Position numbers and translations under genes: made by a program. Under the pieces are notes generated by a model. It was not told the origin of the DNA, searched no databases, and saw nothing but the letters and a program-made list of their open reading frames with translations. A stretch of DNA of 64,000 bases from Lecanicillium sp. G3 (taxonomy: Eukaryota; Ascomycota; Sordariomycetes; Hypocreales; Cordycipitaceae), in the NCBI GenBank assembly GCA_037575805.1, contig JAZHPD010000034.1:62001-126000 (forward strand), written 5' to 3'. Shown here piece by piece: positions 34,301 through 46,960 of the stretch (positions are counted from its first letter, which is position 1; every line of letters starts with the position of its first letter).

Positions 34301-37300
34301 AGGCCGTTCCCAGCGACAGCCGGCGGATATGCGCCCTGTCTGTACATGTACTCCGTGCTGGCTTCAGGGCCGTCTTTGCCCTGCACAGTAACCCGATCAG
34401 AGTTTTTCTCGAGTGCAGATTACGGAGTACAGCGACCACGTTAATACCCCGTACTCGGTAGGCCTCACTCCATCCTGGGTGGTCGATGCAGCTGACGGCG
34501 TTGGTACTAGCGCAGTATTACCTTCGAGGAAATCATACACGCAAATTCGGTTCCATAGTTTGATTGGCGTCGGTCTGCCTGTCCGCCCATGACGACAGAA
34601 TCCTGCGCCCAGTGCGCCCAGCACCCACCGACGGAAGCTTTCTAGAAACACGCTGTCCCACAGCCATTTGTGAAGCCAGCTTCATCGAGCGGCCGGGGCA
34701 AGACTAATCCAAGTTCACGGGAGCTGCTGGCATGCTCTTGGGACCTTCAGCTTCCAGGTACGGCGTACCGGTAGCGCTTCGAAATACCCAATGCCACTAC
34801 CGAACCAGCGCCGCGTCCAAGCTTCAGCACTAACTAGTGTCAGCAAGGTCAACCTGCTGCCCAACGAGTCCTGACTAGCGCTGCTTCCTGCGGAATGCTA
34901 GTCGGGGTGGAGTAAGATGACTGGAAACTTGGCGCTCAATACCGAGAGTGCAGTACTTGGTACATGCAGTCAACATACGGGCATGGACTTTGAGGCTACG
35001 CGCAGCCAACTAAAAGGGCATCTCAGACAGAAACCTGCTCTACAGACTCGCACCTCGACTTGCACGGGGCCTGGGGACAAAAAGGAGCCAGCAATCAGTC
35101 AAACCTAGGCAGCTTTGCAGGGCCGTCACCTGTCACTGTCGCCCTCTTTGTCTGCTCTGCTGTGTATCTTCTGAATTCTCGAGCCGGGTACGAGCGACGA
35201 GCCCAGTGGGTACAGCACCAATGGTCGGTTCCCTGTTCCTGGTTTAAGCCCCTTTCGGCACGACTTCCCCAGCTCCAAATTGCACTTGAAACACTGGTCG
35301 CTGACCCCTTTCGGCTGGCTGATACCGATGCTGTGGTCAAGCGAAGGTTGGCGAGTCAAACAGATGGGCCGTTTGAGCGTCACCACGTAGCATCCTCACG
35401 CGAAAAACCAGCTGTCGTTGCCTGATTGTTGGAGCCACGGCTTCGAAAAGTCGCTAGCCGCAAAGAAATCCCCCTGTCAGGTAGATTTCCTTTGGACCCG
35501 TGTTTTGCTACTGCTGATTCTCTCTTGTCGGCACGAGGCCGCCTTGACAGTACGGGCCTTCCCGTGTACGGTCCGCGCCACATGTGAGTGGCCTCGGCCA
35601 AGAGTTCAACGGCAGCACAGACAACCTCTTCCGATCAAGGTCCATATACTTTCTATCTGCTTCGCTCTGCTCAGAATAGCAGTACTTTCTAAGAATATCT
35701 GCGCGCGCGGTGTAGCCACCGCGAGGCTTATTAATTACCGTTTTCATTGCCCTGATACCATCTCTGTCTGGTCCATAATCACAGCAGCGCAATAGGCATT
35801 TCGGCCACAGCCCGCAACCATGCACAATAGCTTGGCTCATGTTATACTCTCCCTTTGTATTTTCATCTTGGCCCCTGTGCAGCATTCGCCACCGCATTGA
35901 TGGCAGGAGATTTACATACTGACTCGGCGCTTTGGCTCAGAGGCTTGTATTCTGCACATTCAGGCATCCCACTCCAACCGCACACCTCGTTCGCATTGCC
36001 GACGCTGGGTGGCTGATCGACTCAGGTTTTCCTTAATGCACCCATGCTACCCCCTGAACGGCCATTACACACCCTATGCTCTGACCAGGAACTCTGGAGT
36101 ATACTAGAGTTATTCCCTACCCGAAAGGCTGGTTCGCCGTCGTCGTTACGAAATCCAGCCTAGTGGTGGCAACCAAGGTAGCCGTGGCTTTTCGGTCAAC
36201 CAAGCCGGTGCTCGCCATGTTTGCTGATCGAATAGAAGCCAAAATCACACAACGGCAACCGCTCAACCGCTTCAGTCATTTCAGCACGGCTTCGCGTCCC
36301 ACTTGTTGCCTCCGCTGGCACGGCTGACTTGTTGCCTCTCAAGGATCACAAACCCGACCGGTATCAGTTTGATCAAATTGAACACCAACAGACAATTGGC
36401 ACACAGACCCCAGACCTGTCGCCGACTTGTCTTATTAAACAACCAACGCTACTATACGGATTTTGACCCGGGCCCGCGGAAGCCAGCCGTCCACACACAC
36501 TAGGCCCGTACGAGGCTTGCCCCCAGGCGGCCGCAATTTAACAGGGAAAATTTTTCTGCTCATCCCATTCACCAGCCTCTCAAAGAGACAGGGGTCTTCA
36601 TCCTGTTTTTCACTGCAATGGTACCTTTTGTCGCTGAGCGAACACCCTTTTGTGGGACTCACCAAAGTACCAGCAGAAGCGAAAAAGCCGGGGTGCATGC
36701 TCCTCCGGACGGGCCTTGCAGGCTTGTTTTCTTCTGGAAGAAAAGGGCGCCTTCTACGGAGTATGCTAGGCTAGCTTGTCCCACTTGAGCGGGTTTGCTG
36801 GGCATCTCGCAGGTTGGACAGCATCTTGCAGCAGGGCCAGGCACCCAGGGTCCAATTTGCAGGACGGCTATGCAATAACCCCAGCGCTAAAGCCAAGGAC
36901 CTGCAGGCTTGAACGCCGTAACAAATGGCATGCGGGTGCGCATTTGCCGGATAAGGAAGGTTACCTGAGCTTGAAGCATCCTCTGATCAACAGTTGTCCT
37001 GGGAGAGTTCTGTCAGGACAAGCTGTCCACGTTTGTTCGTCGCAGCCTGTTCCATCAGAGGCCTACCGAGTATAACCAGCATTCCGATTGAACGCGAGTT
37101 GTCACACCAATATATTTGCCTGCCAAGCTATACAAGTTTGCTGTCAAACTTCACCAGTCTAATGTCAGAATATCCTGTCACACACCCCTTCTCATGAGGA
37201 CACGGAAATGCCGTTGTCGACTGTTATGCTTGCGGTGGAGTATTTAAGGGACTTTTACGGCCTGCCCGGGCCGTTTCTGATGCGGATACAGGCTACGTAC

Positions 37301-38699
37301 ATGGCTCTTGGTGTATGGCGGGAAGGTCCAGGCCTCTTATTACTGATACGACAGCCTAAAGGGCAATGTGGTCCTCACTGACACGGCTCAACACTGCGAG
37401 GGCGGGTCGACCTTGCCCATATAATGCACAGACAAAAGGTGGATGACTAGCTATCCGTACCCGTCCGCTGTTAATGCTCCGATGCGGGCAAGGGGTAGAG
37501 AATATACATTTCTCCAGTGAATCGAGGCCAACAACTATTATTGCTAGCAAATGCTTGGAAGCTATATTGCTGAGCCACGTATTGATAAGCCTTTCTTTCA
37601 AGGCATGATGATTTAATACCCAGCCTTGGCCTTTGAAAATTTGTACCTGATGTGCTGAGAAAATGCCTTTGACCAGACGGCAGGTCAGGCAAGGGACAAC
37701 CCGAAAACCAAGGCTGTCTATCGGTGTTTATAGAAAGGGGATCGCATGTAGCCTCACGCGTAAGAGCACAGCGACTATGATGGTAAAAAATAACAAGTCG
37801 TCTCGTGTGTTATACTGCGAGTGAGTGCCAGCAAGAACAGTAGATTTGGGGTTGTCCATTTAGCCCCATGAGATATTCCCGGTCGCTCAGCGTGCTTCTC
37901 AATTTGCTTGACCAACTTGATACATCTTGACTTGACCGCGCGTAGCTACCACCAGCATGCGGTCCTGCGAGCAAGCTGCTCACATGACGCCGGCGATTGG
38001 GTGTATGCATGCTCCCGGGTAGGCGGACTTCGGCACGCCTGGACATCACATGGCTGGTATATCGGTGTTCACGTCTTTGTAAGTTAGGCGATTTGTCTTG
38101 AGATGTGCTTCGCCATTCAAGGAGTACCACGAGATGATTTTCTGGAAGTTTTGCTTTCGTGGGTAAGACCAAGCTGGCAATTCCACATTACACTTGTCTG
38201 GAAGACCAACGTAGTATGTTGTATTTGACGCCAATGTGTCAGAGAAGCATCCAATGCGGATAGGCATAATGTCAAAGCTGCAACAGATGATATGAGATAT
38301 CTCTTATCCTACGAAATACTGTCACGTAAAAACATGATGTTTCAAGTCGTAAACTGCATCAGTCGCCGAGTTCAGTGTAAGCTTCTCGCAACTGCAGGTT
38401 CGCTGCGTGCCCCACCCGGAGCTGGCGCCAGCCACTCAGTCTCTCAGGCCGGCGACGAACCCCGCCAAATTGGTGACGCAGCCGGGCCAAGCTTCACCAC
38501 AAACTCCCGCCGCAACCCGCAGCCGCCATCAGCATCTCGGACGACAGCGCCCATCGCAGAACATCCCACGACGCGAAAGTCTTTCAAACCGAGACGCACA
38601 CAGAGGGAAAAGGAGAATATCCGAGCTAGAGAGCGCGCTGCTACTACTGCCAGAAGCTTCTTCGACCTTAACGCCCCCCTCACGACCGTCAAACCCGCC

Positions 38700-39510
38700 A
38701 TGTCCATCATCCAGCAGCACACGAGCGCCTCGCTCAGCGACGCATGGCGCACAATCAACATCGACGCGCTGACCGAGGACTCGAGCGTCAATTTCGACAC
38801 CTCGACGCTGCACCCGCCGCAGCCGGAGATCACCGAGGCCGACGTGCGCGGGCTCTCGGGCCAGGTCAGGCAGCTGCTGCGCGGCGGCGACTCGGAGGGA
38901 GCGCTCCGCGGGTGCCTGGAGACGCCGGTATATAACGGAACCGATGCGGCCAAGGTAAGATTCGGACTGCATACCGTGATGACGGAGTTGAAGTGAAGAA
39001 TTGCTGTCCGGTACCCGTGCGGCAGCTGAGTCACGAGGACGCGCTGCGGAAACGAGAGCCCGGGACGACCTGGCTAACCGCGCTCGCAACGCAACACAGG
39101 ACGCACACCTGCAAACTATTGTCGAAGTTCTCCAGTCCATCAAGGCTAGCGACATGACCCCCCTACTGAAGCGCATCTACGAGTCCCCCGGCGGCAACGA
39201 ATGCCTCGACGTCCTTATGAAGTACATGTACGAAAGCCCCCCCCTCGACGGTTATGCTAAGACGAGTACATGCTAACAAGAGATTCCGTGTCACAGCTAC
39301 AAGGGTATGGCCGGATCCCACGCTGGCCGCGGATCCAAGGTCACCCCTCAGTCGACGGGCGGATTCAGCCAGGTTGGCTCCCGCCCCGGAGCGTCCAACG
39401 AGCCGGCGTCGGCTGCCATGAGCGTCATGCTCAGCTGGCACGAGAAGCTTGTCGAGGTTGCCGGCCTGGGCTGCATCGGAAGAACAATGACGGACTGGCG
39501 CCGCGTATAA
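38700..39510 (+). CDS. arc15: Actin-related protein 2/3 complex subunit 5 (p16-Arc)
   Basis: Three exons (38700-38954, 39100-39227, 39297-39510; introns 145 and 69 bp) give 198 residues. The sequence shows the ARPC5 pattern: WRTINIDALTEDSSVNFD near the N-terminus, the helical YNGTDAAKDAHLQTIVEVL join across intron 1, and a C-terminal SWHEKLVEVAGLGCIGRTM. The join KYI-YKGMAG across intron 2 uses the donor GTACGA inside what reads as MKYMYES if unspliced. The protein stabilises the Arp2/3 complex that nucleates branched actin for endocytic patches. The start is the ATG at 38700. Confidence 0.92.
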
Positions 39511-39727
39511 AAAGAAATAGCAGGGGTCCTGAGAAGGAGGAATATTGCAGTTTATAAATCCTATATCACGTATAGAAGAAACGACCAAAAAGAAATCATA
39601 TCATGTAACTTTTATATTTCTCTTGGTGATTGCATATTTGGATGCATCTATATCCTCACGCTGCGCAATTATAACCCTTTAAACTTTTATACATTTTATG
39701 ATTACACATAGCCAGTATTGGCTTGGA

Positions 39728-40868
39728 CTATTTTTGCTCAAAGAGATCCTTCAAGTTGGTCTCTCCTGAACCTCTGGCAAGCGGCTGAGGCTGATTCTCG
39801 CCTTCTCTCCATCCAATCATGTAGATGATTCTAAATGTTGCCGGGATCGAGCCGTCTTCGTTGCCGTGCAGCTCACGATAGATGGCGTCGTTGGCCAGCA
39901 GGACGTCGCGGCCGATGGGGCCCATCTCGCGGCCGAGAATAGCATTGCCCTCGCCCATGGCCTGTAGGTCCTGCATGAGAGCGTATGTGTCCGGGTAATC
40001 GACAATGATGTCGTCGACATCGACTGTCAACATCTTGAAGCCAGCCTTTTGCAGCAGGCCGCCCACGTCGCGGACATCAGCCAGCGGGGAGACGTGCGGG
40101 GAGATGCCGCCACGACGCTCCTGGTCGGCGAGCTGCAGCGAGGTGCGCAGCTCGAAGAGGCTGTCGCCTCCGAGCATGGCGCCGATGAAGGGGCTGTCGG
40201 GCTTGAGGACGCTGTTGATCTGGGCGAGGATGCCGGGCAGGTCGTTGATCCAGTGCATGCTGAGCGAGCTGAGGACGAGGTCGAAGGACTCGGGCTCGAA
40301 CGGCAGCGTCTCCTCGTCCTCGAGCACGCGGCGCTTGATGTCGAGCTTCTTGTTAAAGTCGAGGTCGGCGTCGCGGTAGAGGAGCGTCTCGGAGGAGTCG
40401 ACGGCCGTGAGCTCCGTGATGCGCGTCGACAACGGCGCGGACACGGGCGTGGCCGGGTCGGGGTCCGGGTTATCGGCGACGAGCGCGCGCGCAATGTTGC
40501 AGCTGTTTGCGCCGAGGTCGAGCACCTTGGGGAAATGGCGACTGATGTCCTAAGAGGAAGAGAAGCGTTAGCAAATGCGAACTGGACTCTGGTCAGTAGG
40601 GACGGCCTACCAGCAATCGGTCGGCCACGCGCGCGGCGACTTCGTCTTTGAGATAGTCTGCTTGGCGGCTCTCCTCAGCATTGGCGCCGCACCGCTCCTT
40701 TTGCATCCATTTTGTCCGTCGATTGAAGACCTGGAACCGCGGGGCGGCGTTGGAGGCGATAGCGTAGGCTCGACGATTGAGCTGGGGTGCGCGTGGCGAG
40801 AGGGTATTCAGGGCAAGCCGGGGCAGCGCCCTCGTCGCATTACCCAATGTGCGTCTGCATGCCGACAT
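39728..40868 (-). CDS. Mitochondrial complex I assembly factor NDUFAF5-like (SAM-dependent)
   Basis: Two exons (40868-40611 and 40549-39728, intron 61 bp, phase 0) give 359 residues. The first 35 residues are Arg/Ser/Ala-rich without acids, like a mitochondrial presequence. A Rossmann-type SAM site VLDLGANSCNIAR follows the intron. Family markers include LSSLSMHWINDLPG, AMLGGDSLFELR, GGISPHVSPLADVRDVG and PATFRIIYMIGW. The animal homologue hydroxylates an arginine of complex I subunit NDUFS7 during assembly. That exact chemistry is inferred here from homology. It shares a divergent promoter with the AP-2 alpha gene. Confidence 0.9.
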
Positions 40869-41638
40869 GGCACTCTACTCTTGCAAGGAAGGATTACAGG
40901 AGGATCATGGGTGACAGAGAACTAAGTTGCTGGTTGTAGCTCGAGATTTAGCTTTCCTGATGCCTTCACCTGCAGTGGCGCGTGGGTGGGTAAAAAAAGT
41001 ACAGTGCATGGGGCCACTGTCCAATGTCTGTAGCAGCGTAGCGGGATTGAGGTACGTACCTTTGTGACAGCCGCGCACCACCAAAAGCCCACAGTCCAGA
41101 GCCCAGCCGGGAGGGTCGCAAGACAACGCCCGCCGCTACTGGCAACTGCACCTCCACGAACCGCTTCTTCCCCCCCTCGACCGCAATTACGCAGCTGCTG
41201 GTTCTGGCCCGCCTTTTGCATTAAGCTGACGCTGGCTTCCTGCGGCGCTGATCTGAATCTCATCGATATACCTTGTGTTCTCGCAATCCTCCCTTTTCCC
41301 CCTTCTTCGGTGATAGGACTCGCGGCTTGGGACATTGTTGACACGGCGCCTACCCCCTCCTACCCAAGGTTAAACCACGACGACGACGCATGTCTCCCGC
41401 CCCGGACTCGTGCTAGCCGACCACACGCTCCTTTTACCTCTACGCGCCGACTATGCGACTGGTTCGATTCGAAACACGAGCATCTGGATAGTGCACGATC
41501 GCATACACGTCGTTTTTTGGCCCCGGTGTAGCCGGTCTACTCTCTTAAAGGAGGCGACGACGACAGATCACGACTCTCGCCTCTTTTTCAACCACAACCA
41601 CAACCACATACACCTTCGCACCAACACAAGTGCCCAGC
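40869..41638. promoter_or_regulatory. Divergent promoter between the NDUFAF5-like gene and AP-2 alpha
   Basis: The 770 bp between the start codons include a CA-rich leader just before the AP-2 alpha start (41590-41638, ACCACAACCACAACCACA). No TATA box is evident. Confidence 0.5.
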
Positions 41639-44600
41639 ATGTCGAGCTCAGGAGGCGGCTTCCTCGGCCGATCGAGCAGCAGCACCGCCAACATGCGCGG
41701 CCTGGTCCAGTTCATTGCTGACTTGCGAAACGCCCGCGCCCGCGAGCTCGAAGAGAAGCGAATCAACAAGGAGCTGGCCAACATCCGACAAAAGTTCAAG
41801 GACGGCAACCTCAGTGGCTACCACAAGAAAAAGTACGTCTGCAAGCTGCTCTACATATACATCCTCGGCTGGGATGTCGACTTTGGCCATCTCGAGGCCG
41901 TCAACCTCATCTCCGCCGGCAAGTACTCGGAGAAGCAGATTGGCTACCTGGCCGTCACGCTGTTCCTGCACGAGAAGCACGAGCTGCTGCATCTTGTCGT
42001 CAACAGTATTCGAAAGGACCTCCTGGACCACAACGAGCTCTTCAACTGTCTGGCCTTGCATGCGATTGCAAACGTTGGAGGGCGTGAAATGGGCGAATCC
42101 CTAAGCGGTGATGTTCATCGTCTGTTGATTGCACCGTGAGTAACATCCTTTAAACGTACCTGCGTAACTGCTTACACCCCTCCTCAGCACCTCGAAATCA
42201 TTTGTCAAGAAAAAGGCCGCCCTTACCCTCCTACGACTCTACCGCAAGAGCCCCGAAATCGTCAACCCGCAGTGGGCAGACCGTTTAATACACCTGATGG
42301 ATGATAATGACCTTGGTGTCGCTCTGTCTGTCACGTCGCTGGTGATGACTGTGGCGCAGGACAGCCTGGATCTGTACAAGGGTGCCTACGCCAAGGCGGC
42401 GGCTCGACTCAAGCGAATTGTCATTGATGCCGAGTACACCGCCGACTACCTCTACTACAAGGTTCCCTGCCCGTGGCTTCAAATAAAACTGCTGAAGCTG
42501 CTCCAGTACTACGCACCTTCAGACGACACGCACGTGCGCAACATGCTGCGAGAGGCTCTTCAAAAGATTCTGAGCCTCGCTACCGAAGGGAGCAAAAATG
42601 TACAGCAAAATAACGCGCAAAATGCGGTTCTCTTTGAAGCAATTAACCTCATCATCCATCTCGACAATGAGCACGAACTGATGGACCAAATCTCGAGTCG
42701 CCTGGGTCGCTTCATCCAGAGCCGCGAAACAAACGTCCGCTACCTTGGCCTGGAAGCAATGACACATCTGGCTGCTCGCACACAGACCCTCACACCCATC
42801 AAGCAGCACCAAAACATCATTCTCGGCTCTCTCAAGGACCGCGATATTAGTGTCCGCCGCAAGGGTCTGGATCTTCTGTACAGCATGTGCGACTCTACCA
42901 ACGCTCGCATCATTGTAGGCGAACTGTTGCACCACCTTCAAAACGCCGACTTTGCCATTCGCGAAGAAATGGTACTCAAAATCGCCATTCTGACGGAAAA
43001 GTACGCCACTGATGTTCAGTGGTACGTCGATATCTCCCTGAGACTGATTGCCATGGCTGGTGATCATGTCAGTGACGAGGTCTGGCAACGTGTCACGCAA
43101 ATCGTCACCAACAACGAGGAGCTGCAAGTGTACGCTGCCCAGAATGCGCTGCAACACATCAAGTCGGATCACTGCCACGAGACGCTGGTCAAGATCGGTG
43201 CCTATATTCTCGGTGAGTTTGGCCATTTGATTGCCGACCAGCCGCGTTGCAGCCCCATCGAGCAGTTTATGGCTCTCCAAAACAAACTGGGCTCGGCGTC
43301 ACCAAGCACCCGCGCAATGATCCTGTCGTGCTTCATCAAGTTCGTGAACCTGTTTCCCGAAATCAAGCCCCAGCTGGTGCGCGTATTCGAGATTTACAGC
43401 TACACGCTGGATTCCGAAATGCAGCAGCGAGCCTGCGAGTATCTGACGCTAGCAACACTACCGACAGACGATCTGCTTCGAACTATATGCGACGAGATGC
43501 CGCCTTTCCCCGAGAGGGAATCTGCTCTCTTGTCTCGACTACACCAGAAACATGCCAATACTAGCGACAGACGGACATGGGTTGTGGGAGGCAAGGATGC
43601 CAATGCGGACACATCTGAATTGAGCATGGCGAAGCCGGGTCTGAAGCGCTCTTTTAGCTCCGGAAACGCCCTCAATGGAACGAATGGTGCTGCTGCACCA
43701 TCCAATGGCGCGAGCGGCCTGCTAGCTGGTCTCGATATGGGCGCGGCCTCAGAGCCTGCCAAGGCACCCAACCTGGCCAGTGCAGCGCATCTGTCACCAG
43801 GATGGGAGAAGGGTTACAACACACTTATGCTTCGACCAGAGGGTGTTTTGTACGAGGATAGCCAGATTCAAATAGGCATCCGGTCAGAGTACCGCGGCCA
43901 GATGGCCTGTATCATTGCCTACTTCAAGAACAAAAACCCCGGAGACATTTCATCTTTTACGACGACCCTGGACTTGGATCGGGCTGAGAAGGCCAGTCTG
44001 ACATGGGACGTCAAGGATCTCCCCGACAGCAGCCTTGCGCCTGGTGGTCAGTCGCAGCAAGTCATCATGTTCGAGGCGAGGAAAGCATTCCAAAAGAGCC
44101 CAACTATCCGAATCAGTTATCTGGCCGGATCATTGCAAGCTGTGACTCTAAAGCTGCCCGTTGCTATGCACAAGTTTATGGATCCGGCCGAGTTGTCGGC
44201 AGAAGACTTTTTCAAGCGCTGGAAGCAAATCAGTGCAGGCCCGAGAGAGGCGCAGGAGATCTTTGGTCTGAACGCCAAGGTTAAGAACAGAGAGATCACG
44301 GAAAGCTTTGTCAGGAGATCGGTAGAAGGCTTCCGCTGGCGAATTCTTGACATGGTTGACCCGAACCCCAAGAACATTGTCGGCGCGAGTGTATTGCACA
44401 CCACTGAGGGTGGCAAGTTTGGTTGTCTGATGAGACTGGAGCCCAACTATGGCAGCCAGGTAAGCTTCCTACAGTGCGCTGATAGATTCTTTTACTGATA
44501 TTTGTGTGTAGATGATTCGCCTGACGATTCGTGCGACGGATGAATCGGTGCCTGCTGTGCTGCTCAAGCTCATGCAAGACCATCTCAGCATGGGCATCTC

Positions 44601-44676
44601 TGCAGGACCAGATCTGCCAGAGCCACCTACGAGACAGGAGATATCCGATGCGTTTGGAAACGTCATGGTGACGTGA
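41639..44676 (+). CDS. apl3: AP-2 complex subunit alpha (alpha-adaptin)
   Basis: Three exons (41639-42135, 42188-44459, 44512-44676) give 977 residues. The N-terminal trunk starts MRGLVQFIADLRNARARE-LEEKRINKELANIR and carries a basic KKKYVCKLLYIYILG patch. This is the alpha-type pattern, distinct from gamma-adaptin. HEAT-like helices continue to about residue 620. A Ser/Ala/Gly hinge (about 645-720) leads to the ear domain (YEDSQIQIGIRSEYRGQ). AP-2 links clathrin to plasma-membrane cargo and PI(4,5)P2 during endocytosis. The gene is complete, and the phase 2 and phase 0 junctions are clean. Confidence 0.95.
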
Positions 44677-44931
44677 AAGACGAAAACGTCTGCGATGGGA
44701 TGTCCAATAAAAATAATGTCAAGGCATATACCCAGGATGACGGGCATCTACTTGAATTTGGACGCGGGAACAACTGGCGTTTGGCGGCTTTGAATTGGTA
44801 GTTTCATATATCAAGAGAAACGAGAGATAAAAGCATGCATAACTATAAGAATCACCCGAGTTGGCCGTGTCAAGATGATGCCTGGTGCTCTGTACATATT
44901 TACATTTTGAAGAGATGAGACGCTAGAATAA

Positions 44932-45855
44932 TTATACACGGATCTTGGCCTCGGATTTATCTGGACGCTGACCGAAGATTGTGCTGCCCACTCTGACCTC
45001 TCCGCTGCCCTCTGCGATGGCGCCCTCAAAGTCCTCGCTCATGCCCATGCTGAGCTCCAGGCTCCCAGCTTCGAGGCCGAGCTCCTTCTCCACGAGATCC
45101 CGCTGCTCCTTGAGCGTGACAAAGTCCTCATTGTTGTTCTCCGGCGTGGTGGCCTTGCTGCGCGCAATCGCGCCGATGGTCATGAGCCCGATGAGCCGCA
45201 GGCTCGGACACCCCTCGGCGATCTCGCGGCACAGCGCCACCGTCTCGTCGCCCGGCGCGCAGCCCGACTTGGCCGCCTCGCCGGACGTGTTGACCTGCAC
45301 GTGGACGGCGATGCGCTCGACGGCCGGGTCGGACTCGCGCAGCGCCGCGCGCGCGGCGTCGAGCAGCCTCGCCTTCTTGGCGGTGTCGAGGCTGGAGACG
45401 CAGAAGAGGTTGGGGATCTTGGCGAGGGACTTGCAGTGGCCGGACTGCAGGCCGCCGATGAAGTGCCAGCGGACGGAGCGCGGGAGGAGGTCGGCCTTTT
45501 GGGCGAGCTCCTGGGCGTAGTTCTCGCCAAAGTGGGCGTGGGAGGCGGGCGCCTGGTGCAGGGCGAGGATGTCATTTGCGGGCTTGAGCTTAGAGACGGC
45601 GACGAGGCGGATCTGGGGGCATTGGTTAGCGTCTGGCCTCTAAGGGTGACGGAACTGAACTATGAGCATATGATATAACACAGTATATATAATGTGTAGG
45701 GCTGCACGTGGTTCATGCAAGGAAGCGAGCGAGGTGACACATACGGTGCGGCCGGCGCTGATGGCCGAGATGCGCTGCTGCACCGACGACAGCTGTGAGA
45801 CGAGCGTTGCCGCCCTGGCGGGATCTATGCGCATTTCTTCGGTATTTTCGCTCAT
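44932..45855 (-). CDS. YggS/PLPBP-family pyridoxal phosphate homeostasis protein
   Basis: Two exons (45855-45745 and 45612-44932, intron 132 bp, phase 0) give 263 residues, the family's usual size (yeast YBL036C). The PLP lysine sits in IRLVAVSKLKP just after the intron (about K45). HFGENYAQEL, RWHFIGGLQSGHCK, VQVNTSGEAAKSGC, LMTIG and LELSMGMSEDFEGAI follow in order, with RVGSTIFGQR at the end. The protein is a single-domain TIM barrel that buffers PLP, and no enzymatic reaction is known. It lies tail-to-tail with apl3 (255 bp). Confidence 0.94.
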
Positions 45856-46960
45856 CTCTCAGACAAGCATGTGTATAGTGAGCGCTGGACGTATGCGTTT
45901 GGATGATTGCACGATTTTATTGCGAATTGTTGTAATACGGGCAAAAATGTCAAACAAGGCGAATGAGTGAACTAACTAGAGTGCAGTGGCGGGGCGTGGG
46001 TCGGCCGTCCGGTCGGCCCAGGCGCGGTCCCCTTCTGGTGCTGCCGCTTGTATGGCATCTGGTGTCGGCCAGAGCTTTGACTACAAACGACAACGGCTGC
46101 CTATGTGGTATTTCTGAGCTGTTGGTGGAATTGTACGAGCTTACAAGAGGAACATTCAAGTCCTTAAGCATATATGCCAGAGCTAGGGCCTACATATATC
46201 CGGCAATCCATTGCTACCACCTATGCCATCAACAGATCTCTGTACTTGCAAATGTAGACGTAATGTGGCATAATGGTCAGAAAGCTCGAGTTTGAGGCTA
46301 ATGGTTAGACGTATGACTGTTTGCGTAACTATGCCCGCTTGTTAGTGTGTTGTATAAGCTAGACTGGTCAGACTCTTACGTCCGGCCGCCTTATGTATAT
46401 GAATCGCGCTTCCAATGTACATAAATGTTGACAGAGGATCCATTTACAAGACAAGTCTTCTATAACTACGAGTTATTAAAATCCCTTACTATTTTACAGA
46501 AATCTCTGATAAAAACTTATATAAAGTATATTCTTGCCACGGTAGCCCATGTCGCGTGCAACCACGTTCAGAGGTAGTAGCGCCACAGACATATCGATGG
46601 GACGGAATTATTTTAAAGTATTTTTGTAATTAACGAGCGAATCATTGTCATAAAATGAAATATAAATTACCTATCATAGTTGTTGAGCGAGTTTGGCTGT
46701 AGGCTCTGGCACAGCTCTGGCATTGGTGGGGCTGCATTGTCCAGTGCACTTTGTCACCCAAGCTTGGGCTGCACAGAGTCGGCTCATCATCGGACGTGTC
46801 AACAACATCAACCTTTCGCAGCATCAGGAGGATCGGCGGCGACGGAGTTGCGCCGAACAAGAAAGCCAACCATACACAAGGCAATACAATTACAGATTTA
46901 CCAATCGCCGGGACAGCGCGCCAGCACACCATCCCAACAACCCAGCGTGGAGGAGGGGCA
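45856..46960. other. Divergent intergenic region
   Basis: This is the 1.1 kb between the YggS-type gene and the coiled-coil gene. The middle is AT-rich and has no gene. From 46751 the frame of the next gene is open but contains no ATG before 46961, so I treat it as leader. Confidence 0.45.

Larger units (their letters stand above)
30312..38699. other. Gene-poor region, right part
   Basis: The 8.4 kb up to ARPC5 have no recognisable gene. The longest open stretch, 31793-32674, has an aberrant Cys/Trp/Ser/Pro-rich composition and an overlapping open frame on the other strand, so I do not call it. Simple repeats sit at 31232-31259 and 31312-31365, and TACGGAGTA motifs at 31845, 31852, 34421 and 36755. 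Base composition is not strongly AT-rich, so wholesale RIP-degraded repeat DNA is not evident. Confidence 0.45.

Noticed and set aside
35925..36000. tRNA-like A-box (TGGCTCAGAGG)
   Set aside because: No matching B-box or cloverleaf stems follow at the proper distance.
41455..41475. B-box-like GGTTCGATTCG
   Set aside because: No A-box or acceptor stem is present around it; it lies in the AP-2 alpha promoter and leader.
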